Shown piece by piece: positions 26,517-39,214 of a stretch of 64,000 bases of DNA. Source of the DNA: Elysia chlorotica (Eukaryota; Mollusca; Gastropoda; Plakobranchidae); NCBI GenBank assembly GCA_003991915.1, contig RQTK01000985.1, positions 1 to 64,000 of the forward strand. The letters run 5' to 3'. The notes beneath the pieces were generated by a model. That model was given only the letters and a program-made list of their open reading frames with translations. It was not told the origin of the DNA and searched no databases. The position numbers and the translations under genes were made by a program. How positions within the stretch are numbered: position 1 is the stretch's first letter; every line of letters begins with the position of its first letter.

Positions 26517-26600
26517 CTGTACTATGTTACATGTGTATTTACAAGTACATTGTATAATAACTGTACTATGTTACATGTGTATTTACAATTACATTGTATC
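26517..26600. repeat. 41-bp direct duplication
   Basis: Two almost identical copies of TAACTGTACTATGTTACATG followed by TGTATTTACAAGTACATTGTA, adjacent to each other. Confidence 0.9.
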
Positions 26601-28294
26601 CAGAAATCACATATGGCACGATTGTATACTCTCATAATTATTACTTAAAATCAGATACATGTATGTAGATTTTTTATGACCAATATTCATGTATGTGTAT
26701 ACGGAAATAAAACAAAGGCTCAATTTTTTATACAAACCTATTACTTTTTATTTCTTGAGAAAGAGGTTTGTTTTGTTACTTTGCATCAAACGTCAACACT
26801 ACATAGGCTATATTGTGGATGGGTGTGAAAGAGGCGGTTGCTGCTTTACTGTGTAATATGTTTCACGTTATTCCAGAATTTTGTAAATTACCAAAACTGA
26901 CATGTTCTCGCATGTGGTGAATGCATTGGCCTTACAAAGCCACTCCTTTGGATAATCACAGTTTCTCACATGGATTGGGTTCTAAAGTATTACTATTGGG
27001 TGGACAATATCATTGAGATTTATTATTAGGTCTATGCCACTAAATTGGTATATTGCTAATTTTTTTTTCAGGTCAATTAAAGCTAAAGATAATTAAGTCT
27101 CAAGATCTTTAGAGGAAAAAAAACTGACATGCCATCTTTTTTAGTGGGGAAAAAAAAATACTTCAAAATTTTACAGATTTTTTTCACTAGCTAAAGTGTG
27201 TTTTTTTATTTTGATCTGTAAGCCTGATATTTTTTTTATATGAATGATGTTGGGAGCTTTTTGAATTTGAGATTTAAGTTAATAATATTTGAACCAGATA
27301 GACATAAAAAACAAGCTACTGAAGAAATCATGTGAATAGAAAGGGGAAAAAAACCCAAAAAGAAACAAATACAGCCACGCACAAACAAGTAGAAATGACA
27401 AAACATCTAACAGTGTTTACTGAGTGGAGTCCTGCTCGTATTTTATTTTGCGTTATCACAGAGTAAGATACCACAGGGGAGGGCAGACTTGTCTGGTGAA
27501 CACTGATAAATTAAAACAATGCCAAATTAAATAAAACAAGAAATGATTAGCGGGCAACACAGCGCTGCAAACAAGAACCTCCATTGAAGTGTCATGGGCT
27601 GAAGAAACAATGTACGTACATGTATACATAAAGCAAAACAGGATGCTCAAAATCGTTACGGTGAAGAAACCTAATTTCATAGACATAGCTGTAAAAAAAC
27701 TCACAAAATATTTGTTGTTCACATCAGTCTTAAATATATACATTTACAAAAAAGCGAGGGTTTTCATATCCCCATTCAATGATAGAATTGTGTTTAAGAT
27801 TATTCAATAAGTTCCACTGTATGTGAGTTAAAAAAATATTAAGAGACTCCAATTCATAAATCAATCTGCTGTTTCAAGTTATCGACTTTAAGCTAGAACT
27901 TGACAAAAAAAAAAGTTAAAAATATATATGCCCCAACTATAGCATAATGACACAGAGCTAACTGATTTTTCAAATTCTTAAATGTAGAATATACACATTG
28001 TGTACCTATAATCAGTGGACAACACCTACGTCTTTGCTTAGTATGGTAGAAGATATATAAAACATAAAGCATTTAACATTGAAAAAAATGCACACAAAAA
28101 AACACCAATACTTCATCCGCTCATATTTGTTATAATGTAAAGAATAAATAATCTTAGGAGTCTACATAAGTTAATTTCCAAGCCAACAATATTTTGTTCA
28201 AATTTTGGTATTGGCTCCAGTCCTCAAGTATGCAACAATTTTGGCAAGACTAGAAAAAATGTCACAATAATCAAAAGCAAAATTATAACACTTA

Positions 28295-28725
28295 CAGTGG
28301 GAACCTCACAAAACGAAGTCTGATTAATAATTCGAATTTCTTATAAACCGAATTTTGCAAGACAGTAGGTTTTTTTTTTTCTCTTTGGCTCTATTAAAAT
28401 CAGACTCATCATTCAAAGTTTTTCTGGTTTGATTCTCTCAAATCGAAGCTCATACCACCAATAGGCATTACAAAAGTACCTGTCAGGCAAAATTCAATGC
28501 TTATTGCTGCCCAAGACATGCCTTTAAAAGAAATGGGGTTGGGAAAAGGTTGCTTTCTAAAGAAAACAAAAGGAAACTATGTAAACGCAGTTTTTCAAAT
28601 AAGGCAAATAACTGTCTACTAAATTTAACACCTTTGTGGTTCAGGTATGTGCCCTGTAATTCAAATCATCCTAATTCGAAGTTTAGATCAAATCGCAAGC
28701 TATTCGAATAATGAGGTTTCCACTG
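28295..28725. mobile_element. Tigger/pogo-like MITE (Tc1/mariner superfamily)
   Basis: The left end is CAGTGGGAACCTCA and the right end, reverse complemented, is CAGTGGAAACCTCATTATTCG. A TA dinucleotide lies directly outside each end (28293-28294 and 28726-28727), the expected target duplication for this superfamily. The interior repeats TTCGAA-type motifs in both orientations. At 431 bp with no open frame it is non-autonomous. Confidence 0.85.
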
Positions 28726-28955
28726 TATTTGCAATTTGTAATGATTCAGGCACACACCCTAAAAAAACTTGCACACATTTAAGCAAATTGGCAAGATTAT
28801 AAAGATGTTTTGATTTGAAGTGTAAACCACAACTTTAAACTACTATTTGATAACATTAGGCATGTTCAAATACATGCTAAGATGGAGGTGGTGATATAAT
28901 TTATGAAACAGACCATATAAGATATAAAATGTTGGATAGACACATGATATGAGAA

Positions 28956-30036
<1,081 letters not shown>

Positions 30037-32556
30037 AGAGAGAGAGAGAGAGAGAGATCACTAATGATCATCTTGAGAGGAAGGGCACATTGTTTTAAAT
30101 GTGTTAACATTCTAACAAAGTAAGAGATGACTTTTTGCTGAACAAGTTGTCAAAAATCAATACCTAATTTACCCTCCCTTTACAACCAGATCAAGATCCC
30201 CTGAGTCATCTCAGAACGGACAAAGGGTTGATCTAAATCACACAAATTATTAATCACATAGATGTAAAAAACAAGTTGAATTGCATCTTCTCAGTCCCAC
30301 ATTTACCGCGTAAATGGTGAACTTCAACATTTTTACACAACATTTTCGCTCTTTTGCTAATATGATCTGGGGAGAAAAACATTTTTGTTTCGTGTCATTA
30401 GACAAACTAAATTATAAATAATGTGCCCCCCGCCCTTTTTTTAGTTATACAAAAGTGTAATACAAATTATGGTTTTGATTTTGTGAGTAACTTTCGCTCT
30501 TGGCATCCACAGATAAAGATGTAACATTTAATTTTTCAATGATAAAGGGAATCACAGCAAATAGACTAAAAAAAAAGATATGAAAAGAATACAATTCAAT
30601 ACGCATTAAATAATTGCATTTCAGGACATAAATTACATTAATTCAACGTAAAAAACCCAATATATTTATTATGGATAATACAAATAACAATAAATAACAA
30701 AATGTAATAGGTGTTTTAGCATAAAACATTAAAAAAATTAAGTGAGTTAGGATTTGTACAAAAACCTACCCCCCCCCCCCTTTTTTTTTAAAGAAAGGGA
30801 ATAGGGGGTTGGGGAGGAGAGGCTATTCAAAAAATGCAAAAATATATTTTTTTTAAAGGTGAAGTTTCTTTACATACTCTCAAATAATTATTATTAATTA
30901 TGAAAATCTATGAGAGAGAATAAATTATTTGAAGTTAGCAAATACTTTCCAGGTCTATTATTAATATTGAAATATTAGTATTCTATGAAGTAAATCACTT
31001 AAAGCTCTAGAGTTACTTGCATACTTAAATACTACAACAGTGCAACTTTCAACATACAATCCCATAAATATGCACCTTTTCAAAGTCTGAATAAAGAAAT
31101 CATTTTATCCTGTGATAATGTCTTTGCATTAAGATACATGTATCTATTTGATAATTTTCTACTTTTTCCGAAGAAAGATTTAAATATTTCCAAGTTTCTT
31201 GGTACATATTTACATGTTTGTTAACATGTCCTCAAAAAGTGTGAGTATTATGTGCAGGGGCAAGAGAGGACCATGTTATTATATTGGCTGATAATGAAAT
31301 ATGTTGAAGTGAAGAAATTGTTTGTTGTTATTTTTTTTTTTACAATTGAGGAGTCCTAAAAGGATTTATCTTTTAAAAAGATAAAACCTTTTACATGTAA
31401 AATAAAAAAGGAAAATGTACTAAAAGTGATGCAAGTCAAGCCATAACTAAAACAATTAAATTCTGATTAAAAAAATAGCTTTAACATCTTCCCTAGAGAA
31501 CAATATCCTAACCTGGGTTAAAGGATTACTATCTGATCCATGGTTAAACCAATTCACTTCATAAAGTTATAAAATTAAGTACAGTGGTCTCCGCTTCCTA
31601 TCACGATATGTTTAAAAAAAAATTTTAAAAGGTCCCAGTCTAGTTCACAGAACATCTATGGATCTGTTAATAGAATAATTAACATAAATGTAAAATCAAA
31701 TACAACAACCAGTGCAGCCCTACACAGTGACCCTCATGCTGTTATAAGCATCCTTGTTTGCATAGTTCCATGAATGAACCTTGATACGAAGGAGTTGCGC
31801 GAGTTGCGTGACGTAAGATGCACGGTACAGCAGACTGGTACCTAGAGTAACGACCTCTTTGGTGGGATTGGAAGATTGTTCGTCTTTCAACCCTGTGATT
31901 GATCAGCAGCTCACTTACTTCACACACTTTAGTCAATACTTTAATAGTACACGAACATAGGCTATCCAAATGATCTGAGCCAGATTAAAAAACTTCCCTT
32001 TAAAAAATTCAATAACAATTTTTTTACTTTGGAAAAGTTTAAAAAGTTCGCTACCTAAATAAACTGACACTGGGTCACGGAGGGATAGAGCCTAGACCCA
32101 CTAGCTGCAAGCATGACATGAAACTAACAGGTTCCCTTTTCACACAGATAAAAATAAAATAGATGAGTAAGTTTACACCCTTTTGTGTTGAAACTTGAAA
32201 TCAAGGAGAAATATGATTTAGATAGTATGTGACAAAGTGTCAGCCAACTCCCCCTTGCTTCTAGCATCAAGCTAAACACCTACTCTTTAGCATCACAATG
32301 TTAGGCAGAGACCACTGTATTTCGGGTTTTTGCTACTTGTTCCCAACCCCTCTTGCTCATTCAAGGATGTTAATTGCTTCTGCACCTTACCAAAACTAGA
32401 AGAACAAAAATTTTATTTCACAAAACTTTAAAGTTAAATGGGTAAAAGTTCAATTTTAAAGTCATGGCTGACTCCTTTAAAATTTGAAACAAGTGAAAAA
32501 AATCAGACAGCAAACACAAACCTATTACAAATCAACATAGCTTCTATTGCATTGAA
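30037..32556. repeat. Copy 2 of the tandem duplication, rearranged
   Basis: Relative to copy 1, this copy lacks about 250 bp between blocks A and B and has about 1.8 kb of extra sequence (30447-32237) between blocks B and C. The extra sequence is AT-rich, contains a C10 run near 30769, and has no convincing exon. An open frame at 31742-31969 on the minus strand has no recognisable similarity. Confidence 0.75.
31582..32317. mobile_element. Possible second Tc1/mariner-type MITE
   Basis: CAGTGGTCTCCGC begins after TA (31580-31581), and its near-perfect inverted partner (CAGTGGTCTCTGC on the minus strand) ends at 32317, followed by TA. The span would be 736 bp. The right end lies inside block C and therefore also occurs in copy 1 (about 29795-29802) without a left partner. 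The pairing could be chance or an old, partly deleted element. Confidence 0.4.
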
Positions 32557-33998
32557 AGCCATTAAAAATGGAATATGATTGCACACTTAAATAAAACATG
32601 GAAAGGCAGTGAAAATTAATACATTAAATAATAACAATTATCAGATCACATCTTTTAAAACAAAAAAGTAGCCCATGAACTCATAAATAAATGGCATTCA
32701 CTAAGTCAGAGAGTTTACAATTGCAACATGTTTCTTCATTGGAAGAGCTAAAACAACAAGACACCCAAATTGCAACTTAAATCTCATGTGTTAAAAATAA
32801 CATTTGTACTGCAGTTTAAAACACATTGTTCTTTTTTTAATTACTGGTTGTTGTTTTTTGTTCTTTATTGTTGTTTTCATATTTGGGGAAGGGGGGGTGG
32901 GGTGGAGTAGGGATGTGTATGTTTAATAGTAAATTGATCAAAGTTATACAATCTATACCTTTTGTAAGGTAAGAAATATTGCAAACTTTTTTTTTGGGTG
33001 GGAAGGGCTAGTTCAAGAATAAATAAAGCTTGAGAATACAAGAACATCAATGTTAAATGATTACAGTGAAGAGTTGAAACACAAAAAGCACTTACATCAA
33101 ACAATTGGAATAATTGGCAAAAAATACAGGCCCAGAAAGGCAGAAACAAAACAAAAAAGCAATCTTTCAAATCATTTTCCTGTGTTATATCCTTTGAGAC
33201 AACCATAGACCTCATAATTTCAGTTTAACACCCTCGCGTGTTGTTATTCGTTTCAAAAAGTATGTGGCTTAATTTTTTTTGTTTTTTAAACAAGTTTTAA
33301 TAGGTAAAAAACTTTTGACTTCTATTTTATATTACAGAGACACACCTTACCATGGAAAACAAGACACACACTTACCATGGAAGACACACACCCTACAATG
33401 GAAAACAGACACACACCCTACCATGGATAACACCCTACTATGAAAAACAGACACACACCCTTCTATGGAAAACAGCTATACAGCCTTCCTAAGATCAGCT
33501 ATATTTTCACCGGTGAAAATTGTCTCAGCGTCAATGGAAGGGACTCACAAAAAGGAAATGCTTTACATATCTTTCAAACAATCTTTCTCTTTAAACTTTT
33601 GGGTGTAAGCATTTGAAACAGCGTCTCTAAACTTCGATTTCAAAGGACCAGTATATTTTACAGGAATCTGAATCATGGTACTGAAAATTTCACAAGAAAC
33701 ATTTATGACACCAAGCAAAAGCTGAGCTAAATTAATAGCACATAGTAAAGCTGCACAGTCGTAACAATTCAAGTCTGAAAGATGCCCCTGGTGGTAAGCT
33801 ACTCATAGTCATACATCTTATATAACACTAACTAACCTATACAGAATGCCCTTGTCTGTCTGCAAATGATATATATATAGATTTTTTTTCAATTTAAGAA
33901 ATAAAAAACCCATAGATGCAGCAGTACATTACGACTACCATAAAGCAAACAAAGTTTGATTGAAATTAAACCACTAAAAGTCTAAAAAGAAAAAAGCA
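32557..33998 (-). other. 3' flank of the nucleoside hydrolase fusion gene
   Basis: Downstream of the stop at 33999 on the minus strand. A TTTATT on the plus strand near 32866 would read AATAAA in the gene's direction. A short minisatellite occupies about 33339-33478. No other gene was seen; open frames at 32877-33215 and 33563-33772 lack recognisable similarity. Confidence 0.45.
33339..33478. repeat. Degenerate minisatellite (ACACACCCTACCATGGAAAA unit)
   Basis: Roughly five imperfect copies of a unit of about 23-30 bp centred on ACACCCTACCATGGAAAACA. It probably lies in the 3' UTR of the minus-strand fusion gene. Confidence 0.85.
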
Positions 33999-36900
33999 TC
34001 ATCTTCTCACATGATTTGTGTTGATGCCGCTGTTGTTATTGGTGTCAAAGAGAATCGTTGTGTCAATGCAGGCCTGTGGGACACACTGACCATCAGCTGT
34101 GGTCCAAGGGAGAGAACTAGAGAACTGTCCGAGTTGGTTCTGCTGGAGAGTCAGTGGTGAGAAGTTCTGCGGTCTGACCATCAGCATGAACAGGGCCTGG
34201 ATTTTGCCGATGTCCAGCTCTTTCACAACGAGGGCGTTGCAAGGCTGGCCGAGCAGGCCGTCCCAGTCGACCACCATCTGTCCGCGGGTCAGCTGGCCCG
34301 ACAGCTCCACGTTGGCGTAGACCGGTTCTGCCGAGTGGACCACCGAGCGGTCCAGGACCAGGGCCATGCAGTAACCGTCACACGAACGGTAACCCCCCCG
34401 ACCTGCAGCGCGCGCTGGCTTGGCAGACTCCAGCACCGAGCGGCGGAGAAACTCAGAGGCTGGAGTGCTGGCATTGGTCCACAAGTCAAAGAAGTCCTGA
34501 GGATCAAAATAATGTTTAATATATGATTTTTTCTGTGCATGCACATGGACATGATTTCCTTATTTTTTATTTAGGTTGTTTTTTTTGTGTGTGTTCAAAT
34601 TAAAATTGTTTCGCTTAAAGATAGTGCATATTTTTTAATGACAGTGAGTATGGCCTTTGTTTTTGAAGTATTTACCAAGAGATGATGTAATTTATATTGT
34701 TGTCTTTTAATTTCCATAACTGCTCACCAAGGGTCGTCTCTTATCTATTTTTGTCTTATCTAAAACTGCATCTATGTTGGTTAAACCTGGTTTTAACTGG
34801 TTTTCTACGAGTCCCAATATATGTGTCAATTTTATTGTTATCTTTCTGTTGTACTGTTGCTTGGTAAATAACTCTTTCTTGTAAACATTTGTCGTCCAAT
34901 GGTTAAAAAAAACATTTTCATAAGTATATATTATCACATATATAGGATGCATTTCTTGCAGCAGCATTAATATTTTCAAGGTAGGTATTCATAGGGAAAA
35001 CAGATTCTATGAGCTGATATCTTTGAACAAAAACCTACCCATGGTAGAAGGAATTTCCTACAAACTTCATACGGCAAAATCGTTATGTTGATAAACTCTT
35101 TCAATACAACTTGAGCAGCCTCAGGGTCGTTGTAAAAATTGAACTCTGCGCAGGGGCTTATTCTGCCCCTTCCTGTAGGAAAAAAGTTAAAATTGTTTTA
35201 CTGTCAGAACTTATGCAGCTCCCTGGGAAAAGCATGATATTGTAGGAATTTTTTTTTTTTATACTTTTTTAGATATTAAGCAAAGTAGGTTGTTAATCTC
35301 AGGTCCTAGTCAGTAAAGGTGATATTTAAAGAAAAAATTAATAAAGATATTTGAAGCTTTTAAAAAATCCACAAAACAACCCAAACTAAACTTTGAGAAT
35401 CAATTAACAGAAGGGAAAGTAAATTTCTGCCCTTTTCACATTATTTTGGTAGTCATGGAATTATATGATTTTGCATCTGAAATTCATGCTGTTGCCAAGC
35501 TTACCTTCAATATTGCCTCCCATTATATATAGGTCTTTGATTTTTCTTCCGACCGTGGAGTCAAGCCGCATCGCTAATGCCAGGTTTGTGAGGGGAGCCA
35601 GGGCTACAACTGTCACCTCACCTGGAATAAAGGTAGGGAGCTGCAGTTATTGAGAGAACTGGAGAAAACAGTAGAGGCTTGAATCGGAAGCAAGTTATAT
35701 TGAACAAAAAAACAAAAACAAAACAAAAACCTCTTCATATACAGTGTATTCATGTTTGGATTGGAAAAAGCCAACGGTAGATCACAACCAAACCCCCCCC
35801 CCAATGTTACTGCTGCAGGCTCTACCTGGGTAGTTGCTTATGATTCTGATGATAGCGTTGGCCGCATGCTCCTTCTGCACGACAGATGTGTCCACGGGTG
35901 TGTTCCACGCCTCCCCACTGAAGTTCTCAAACTGAGACGTGTTGCCCAGAAGAGAGCACTCTGCACCTCGGTAAATTGGGATCTGGAAACAAAAAATCAA
36001 GGAGTACATAAATAACTTTATCAATTTACAAGTAGCAATAATTTGCAATAAGTAAACGAAAAATCTTGAGCCAACCACCAAAAAATTTCTGGGGTGCTTA
36101 GTAATTATTAATTCAATCCATCTAACTTACAAAGGTCTTTTCCGAAGTGACATATTCTTTAACATACTATGAGAGAGCTACAAAATTCATTACCCACCTC
36201 TAACAGGGAAAACCTCGAAATCTTGTGAGATGGCTGGCTAGGGCTGCACTGAACGCAAATTGAAGAAATTAGAGCATCAAACTTAACATAAATTTCTATC
36301 TCTAACCCTTCAGCAAAACTCACATCTTCTCTGCCGCAGGCGTGCAGAACCCGCAGTGTGTTTTCCACCACCAGGTCCACATTGACGTTGCCATTGGCAC
36401 ATGTAATGGCAAGAATCTCCACGTTGTGATGAGCCAGAGCTAGCATGATGGCGTGCGAGTCGTCAATGCCAGTATCTACATCTAGAATGACCTTCAGCTG
36501 AAAAACCAATCATCAACAAAACATACATGGTACCAGTAAGTTTAAGTAAAATATATCATGTTCAATAAAAAAGCAGGAAAAATATACGCACCCCCACTCT
36601 TTAATTTTCCCATGTATTGTTTAATTTCACTCTAAGACAGAACAAAATCTAAAATTTAGTTAAAATTTCTAAAACTGTAGCTTTAAACATATGCACTGGC
36701 ATATTTTGAGCTCTCAACATTTCAACAAGTCTTAACAAAAATAAAAAAAATAATTCTACTACACTGATTTGCTAGCCGAACAAATATTCTAGTTAGAACA
36801 AAAATCTGAATATTTTCAGATTAAATCAGACTTAGCTGGTACTTATACAAGATTTAAAACCACGTCAACATAAATAAAATGAATTGATGCCCATGATTTG

Positions 36901-38017
36901 AATCAGAAAATTTCTATTCAACCGGTCCGTTCTCACAAAGACAAGAGTATCAACTAGGCAACTGGCAGTATACCTTGGGCTGTTTGAAAGACATGTTTGA
37001 GACGAGCTTGACTGGCTGCAAGCCAGACAATCCGTCCGATGTGTTACTCATAGCCAAATTGTTGGTATCTGGACTATCCATCATATCCTCTATGTTCACA
37101 TCACTAGAGTTGGATGTGAACGCCTCCTCCTCCTCATCTGCATCAGCATCACTCGCAGGTGGTGACGGTGACACAGCCGTCTGAAAATAGAGGGGGGGGG
37201 GGGGGGGGGGGATGAAAAACAAAAGAATGTATGAATAAAAAACTATTATCCATGAAACACTAAGCAAGGGAATTGAAAGTATGTTAATCAGGGGTGTGAT
37301 AAAATCAAGGTACACGCATTCGGCTAGAGCTGGACTACGGCTACCCCCTCCCCCCTCTCCAAGTAGTCTTTCATTCAGATCCATTACAGATTAGAACTTG
37401 CTTTTTTTATGCCAACAAGCACCACAAACTCAAAGTGTGCAGAGAAACTTCTTATATGATGAAACAAACTTGTTCATTTTTCTGATGCTACCACCAGCCC
37501 TTACAGTGGATATCTACATGCTGTGCTACGCCTTGACTTGCCACATGCATTTATATGCAGTATATTATATATTCTTTTGGTCATATTCTTCGACCTAGTG
37601 AAAAATGAACTACTGGTGTCTTCAAGTAGTTATACTTACTTGATCAGGCACTTTACTCTCTCCCACATCCGCCTCTGTCGCCTCAGCAGGACCATGGTTA
37701 TGGTTAGGGGTGATTGAAACAACTCTTAAACGCTGCCCATCTTGCGTACAGCGAAACTTTATTTGGTAAGGGCATCTCTGGCGCATAGAGCGAAGCTCAT
37801 CTTTGGTCTCACGTCCACCATACACGCAGCAGTAAAGTAACTCGTTGTACTTAACCTCAGGATTAAACACTCGTTTGGGCATCCGCTTAATCGCTGCAGC
37901 GATGGTGCGGCTGTCCCGTTTCCACAATTTAAACTTTTCTGTATCTTGCAATTGTTGAATCCTCTCCTCTACTTCCTCATAAGATGAAAATTCATCATCA
38001 ACATTTATAATTGACAT
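33999..38017 (-). CDS. FAR1/ZSWIM-like DNA-binding domain joined to nucleoside hydrolase, 7 exons
   Basis: Exons in transcript order: 38017-37640, 37180-36974, 36497-36324, 35982-35826, 35621-35505, 35172-35039, 34496-33999. All have GT/AG borders and compatible phases, giving 554 aa. Residues 1-126 resemble the N-terminal DNA-binding domain of ZSWIM3/FAR1/MULE-type proteins: SSYEEVEERI, LWKRDSRTI, then C63/C64, C82, H106 and H108 as likely zinc ligands. Residues 127-188 are a Ser/Asp/Glu-rich linker. Residues 196-554 form an inosine/uridine-preferring nucleoside hydrolase, which cleaves ribonucleosides to base plus ribose. Its calcium-site motif is DVDTGIDD (201-208), with GNV near 234, LYIMGGNIE, and CAEFNFYNDPEAA (352-364). 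C428-D429 stands where bacterial and protozoan enzymes have His-Asp, which fits the Cys-type (group III) family. Met189 (MSFKQPK) is a typical hydrolase start, so a second promoter could give a 366-aa unfused enzyme. The enzyme call is firm; the fusion is inferred. Confidence 0.85.
37192..37211. repeat. G20 homopolymer next to a 3' splice site
   Basis: Twenty consecutive G on the plus strand. In the transcript of the minus-strand fusion gene this is a C20 tract ending about 11 bases before the exon 2 boundary at 37180, so it forms most of the polypyrimidine tract of the intron that joins the DNA-binding domain to the linker. Confidence 0.95.
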
Positions 38018-38149
38018 CTTCTTTTCCTAGCCAAGTTCCAACAAATGTATAAATGCCAATGACAATGTGTGGTCAGTTTAGTTGAGGGAAAAGAGATCTT
38101 TGAAAATTCATTATTGATATGAACTTATTCTTATGTCTGAAATGTGTTC

Positions 38150-38430
38150 ATAAATGCTAGATCTATACCTAGATTAGATCTGTACCGATTTGATTTCCAT
38201 AGATCTAGATCTATTTCTTGTAAGCTGTAAAAAATAAAAAGGGAAAAATATTAGTGTAGGGCCTACATATAAAAATAAGTCATATATATGTATATTATGT
38301 TTTCCTAGATCTAGATTCTAGTCTAGACGGCTAGATTAGATACGACATCTATAGTCTAGAGCAGGAGTGTTCTAGATCTAGATATGGTATATTAATGATG
38401 CTTTGACATTTTTATCTAGATCTAGATCTA
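38150..38430. promoter_or_regulatory. Cluster of TCTAGATC palindromic motifs
   Basis: Many overlapping copies of AGATCTAGA/CTAGATCTA-type words occur 130-410 bases upstream of the fusion gene's ATG. Similar clusters occur near the starts of ROGDI, SPNS1 and the 58.5-kb gene. Whether they have any role is unknown. Confidence 0.35.
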
Positions 38431-38527
38431 AAATCCCAAGAACTCTGCAAAATAAAATAATAATAATAATGACATTACACAAACAAGAAATTTGTCATGC
38501 AGATGCAACGTAGGGAATTGCAAAGCA

Positions 38528-39081
38528 GGCACTCCTTGAGTTTTGTGGTCCCTAACCTGTGGGCGATCAAATGGCTTGGTGGGCGGGATTCGAGGGGTGG
38601 GTGGGTAGGATTCGATTACATGGGGGTCAGTCAAACTTTTTGAAGAGAGAAGAGAGAGTGAGGAAGAGATAGAGACAGAGAGAGACATATAGATAGACAG
38701 ACAGAGAAAGCGAGTGTGAGAGACAAAGATAGAGATCTAAAGTTTCAACTGCTTAACAGATCAATGTGGCCTAATTCTTATGTGCTTGTGAATGTTGTCC
38801 CCACCCCTTCCCCGCCCTCATTCTACCAGTGTTCAAATAAACAACTGAATAAAATGAAATCGTGTCCTTTCTTTTTGAATCAAACAAAACATGCTAATAC
38901 AAATAAAAAATAACTAAAAGACAGAGAGTACAGCTGGCAGGTATTTAAATCAATTTTAATAAATAACAAAATGACAGGGAGTGCAGCTGGCTGGTGTTTT
39001 ATTCAATTTTAATAATCGAATTCCCGCCACCCACCCATTTGATCGCCCACAGGCTAGGGACCACAAAACTCAAGGAGTGCC
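38528..39081. mobile_element. hAT-like MITE with perfect 8-bp target duplication
   Basis: The 554-bp element has long inverted ends starting GGCACTCCTTGAGTTTTG and extending, with interruptions, about 65-70 bases through GTGGTCCCTA and GGCGATCAAATGG. The 8-bp GCAAAGCA occurs exactly at both flanks (38520-38527 and 39082-39089). An 8-bp duplication points to the hAT superfamily, with P as an alternative. There is no transposase frame. It lies 0.5 kb upstream of the fusion gene's ATG. Confidence 0.9.
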
Positions 39082-39214
39082 GCAAAGCACACTTGCAGAC
39101 CTAAGTTGGGTCAGGTCAAAAGCTCGTATTGCTCACTATCTAATCTAGATCTACACCGAGAAGGTTTTTCTCATGCTCAACTGCTCAGTGCAGACTGCAG
39201 CTGCAGAGAACAGA

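Larger units (their letters stand above)
21784..28294. other. ROGDI 3' flank and intergenic sequence
   Basis: Low-complexity AT-rich sequence without recognisable exons. AATAAA signals on the plus strand at about 22112 and 23456 could end ROGDI transcripts. The stretch also contains a (CT)n tract (23329-23406), a SINE (about 24690-24880) and short tandem repeats at 26.1 and 26.5 kb. A SINE-tail-like fragment (aacgtccaatgtc type, minus strand) also lies in the last ROGDI intron near 21300-21360, and another (plus strand) lies near 26785-26830. No convincing coding region was seen. Confidence 0.55.

Noticed and set aside
31742-31969. 75-aa minus-strand open frame within the extra 1.8-kb block
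   Set aside because: Somewhat GC-richer than its surroundings but without recognisable motif or splice sites; could be checked by a protein search.
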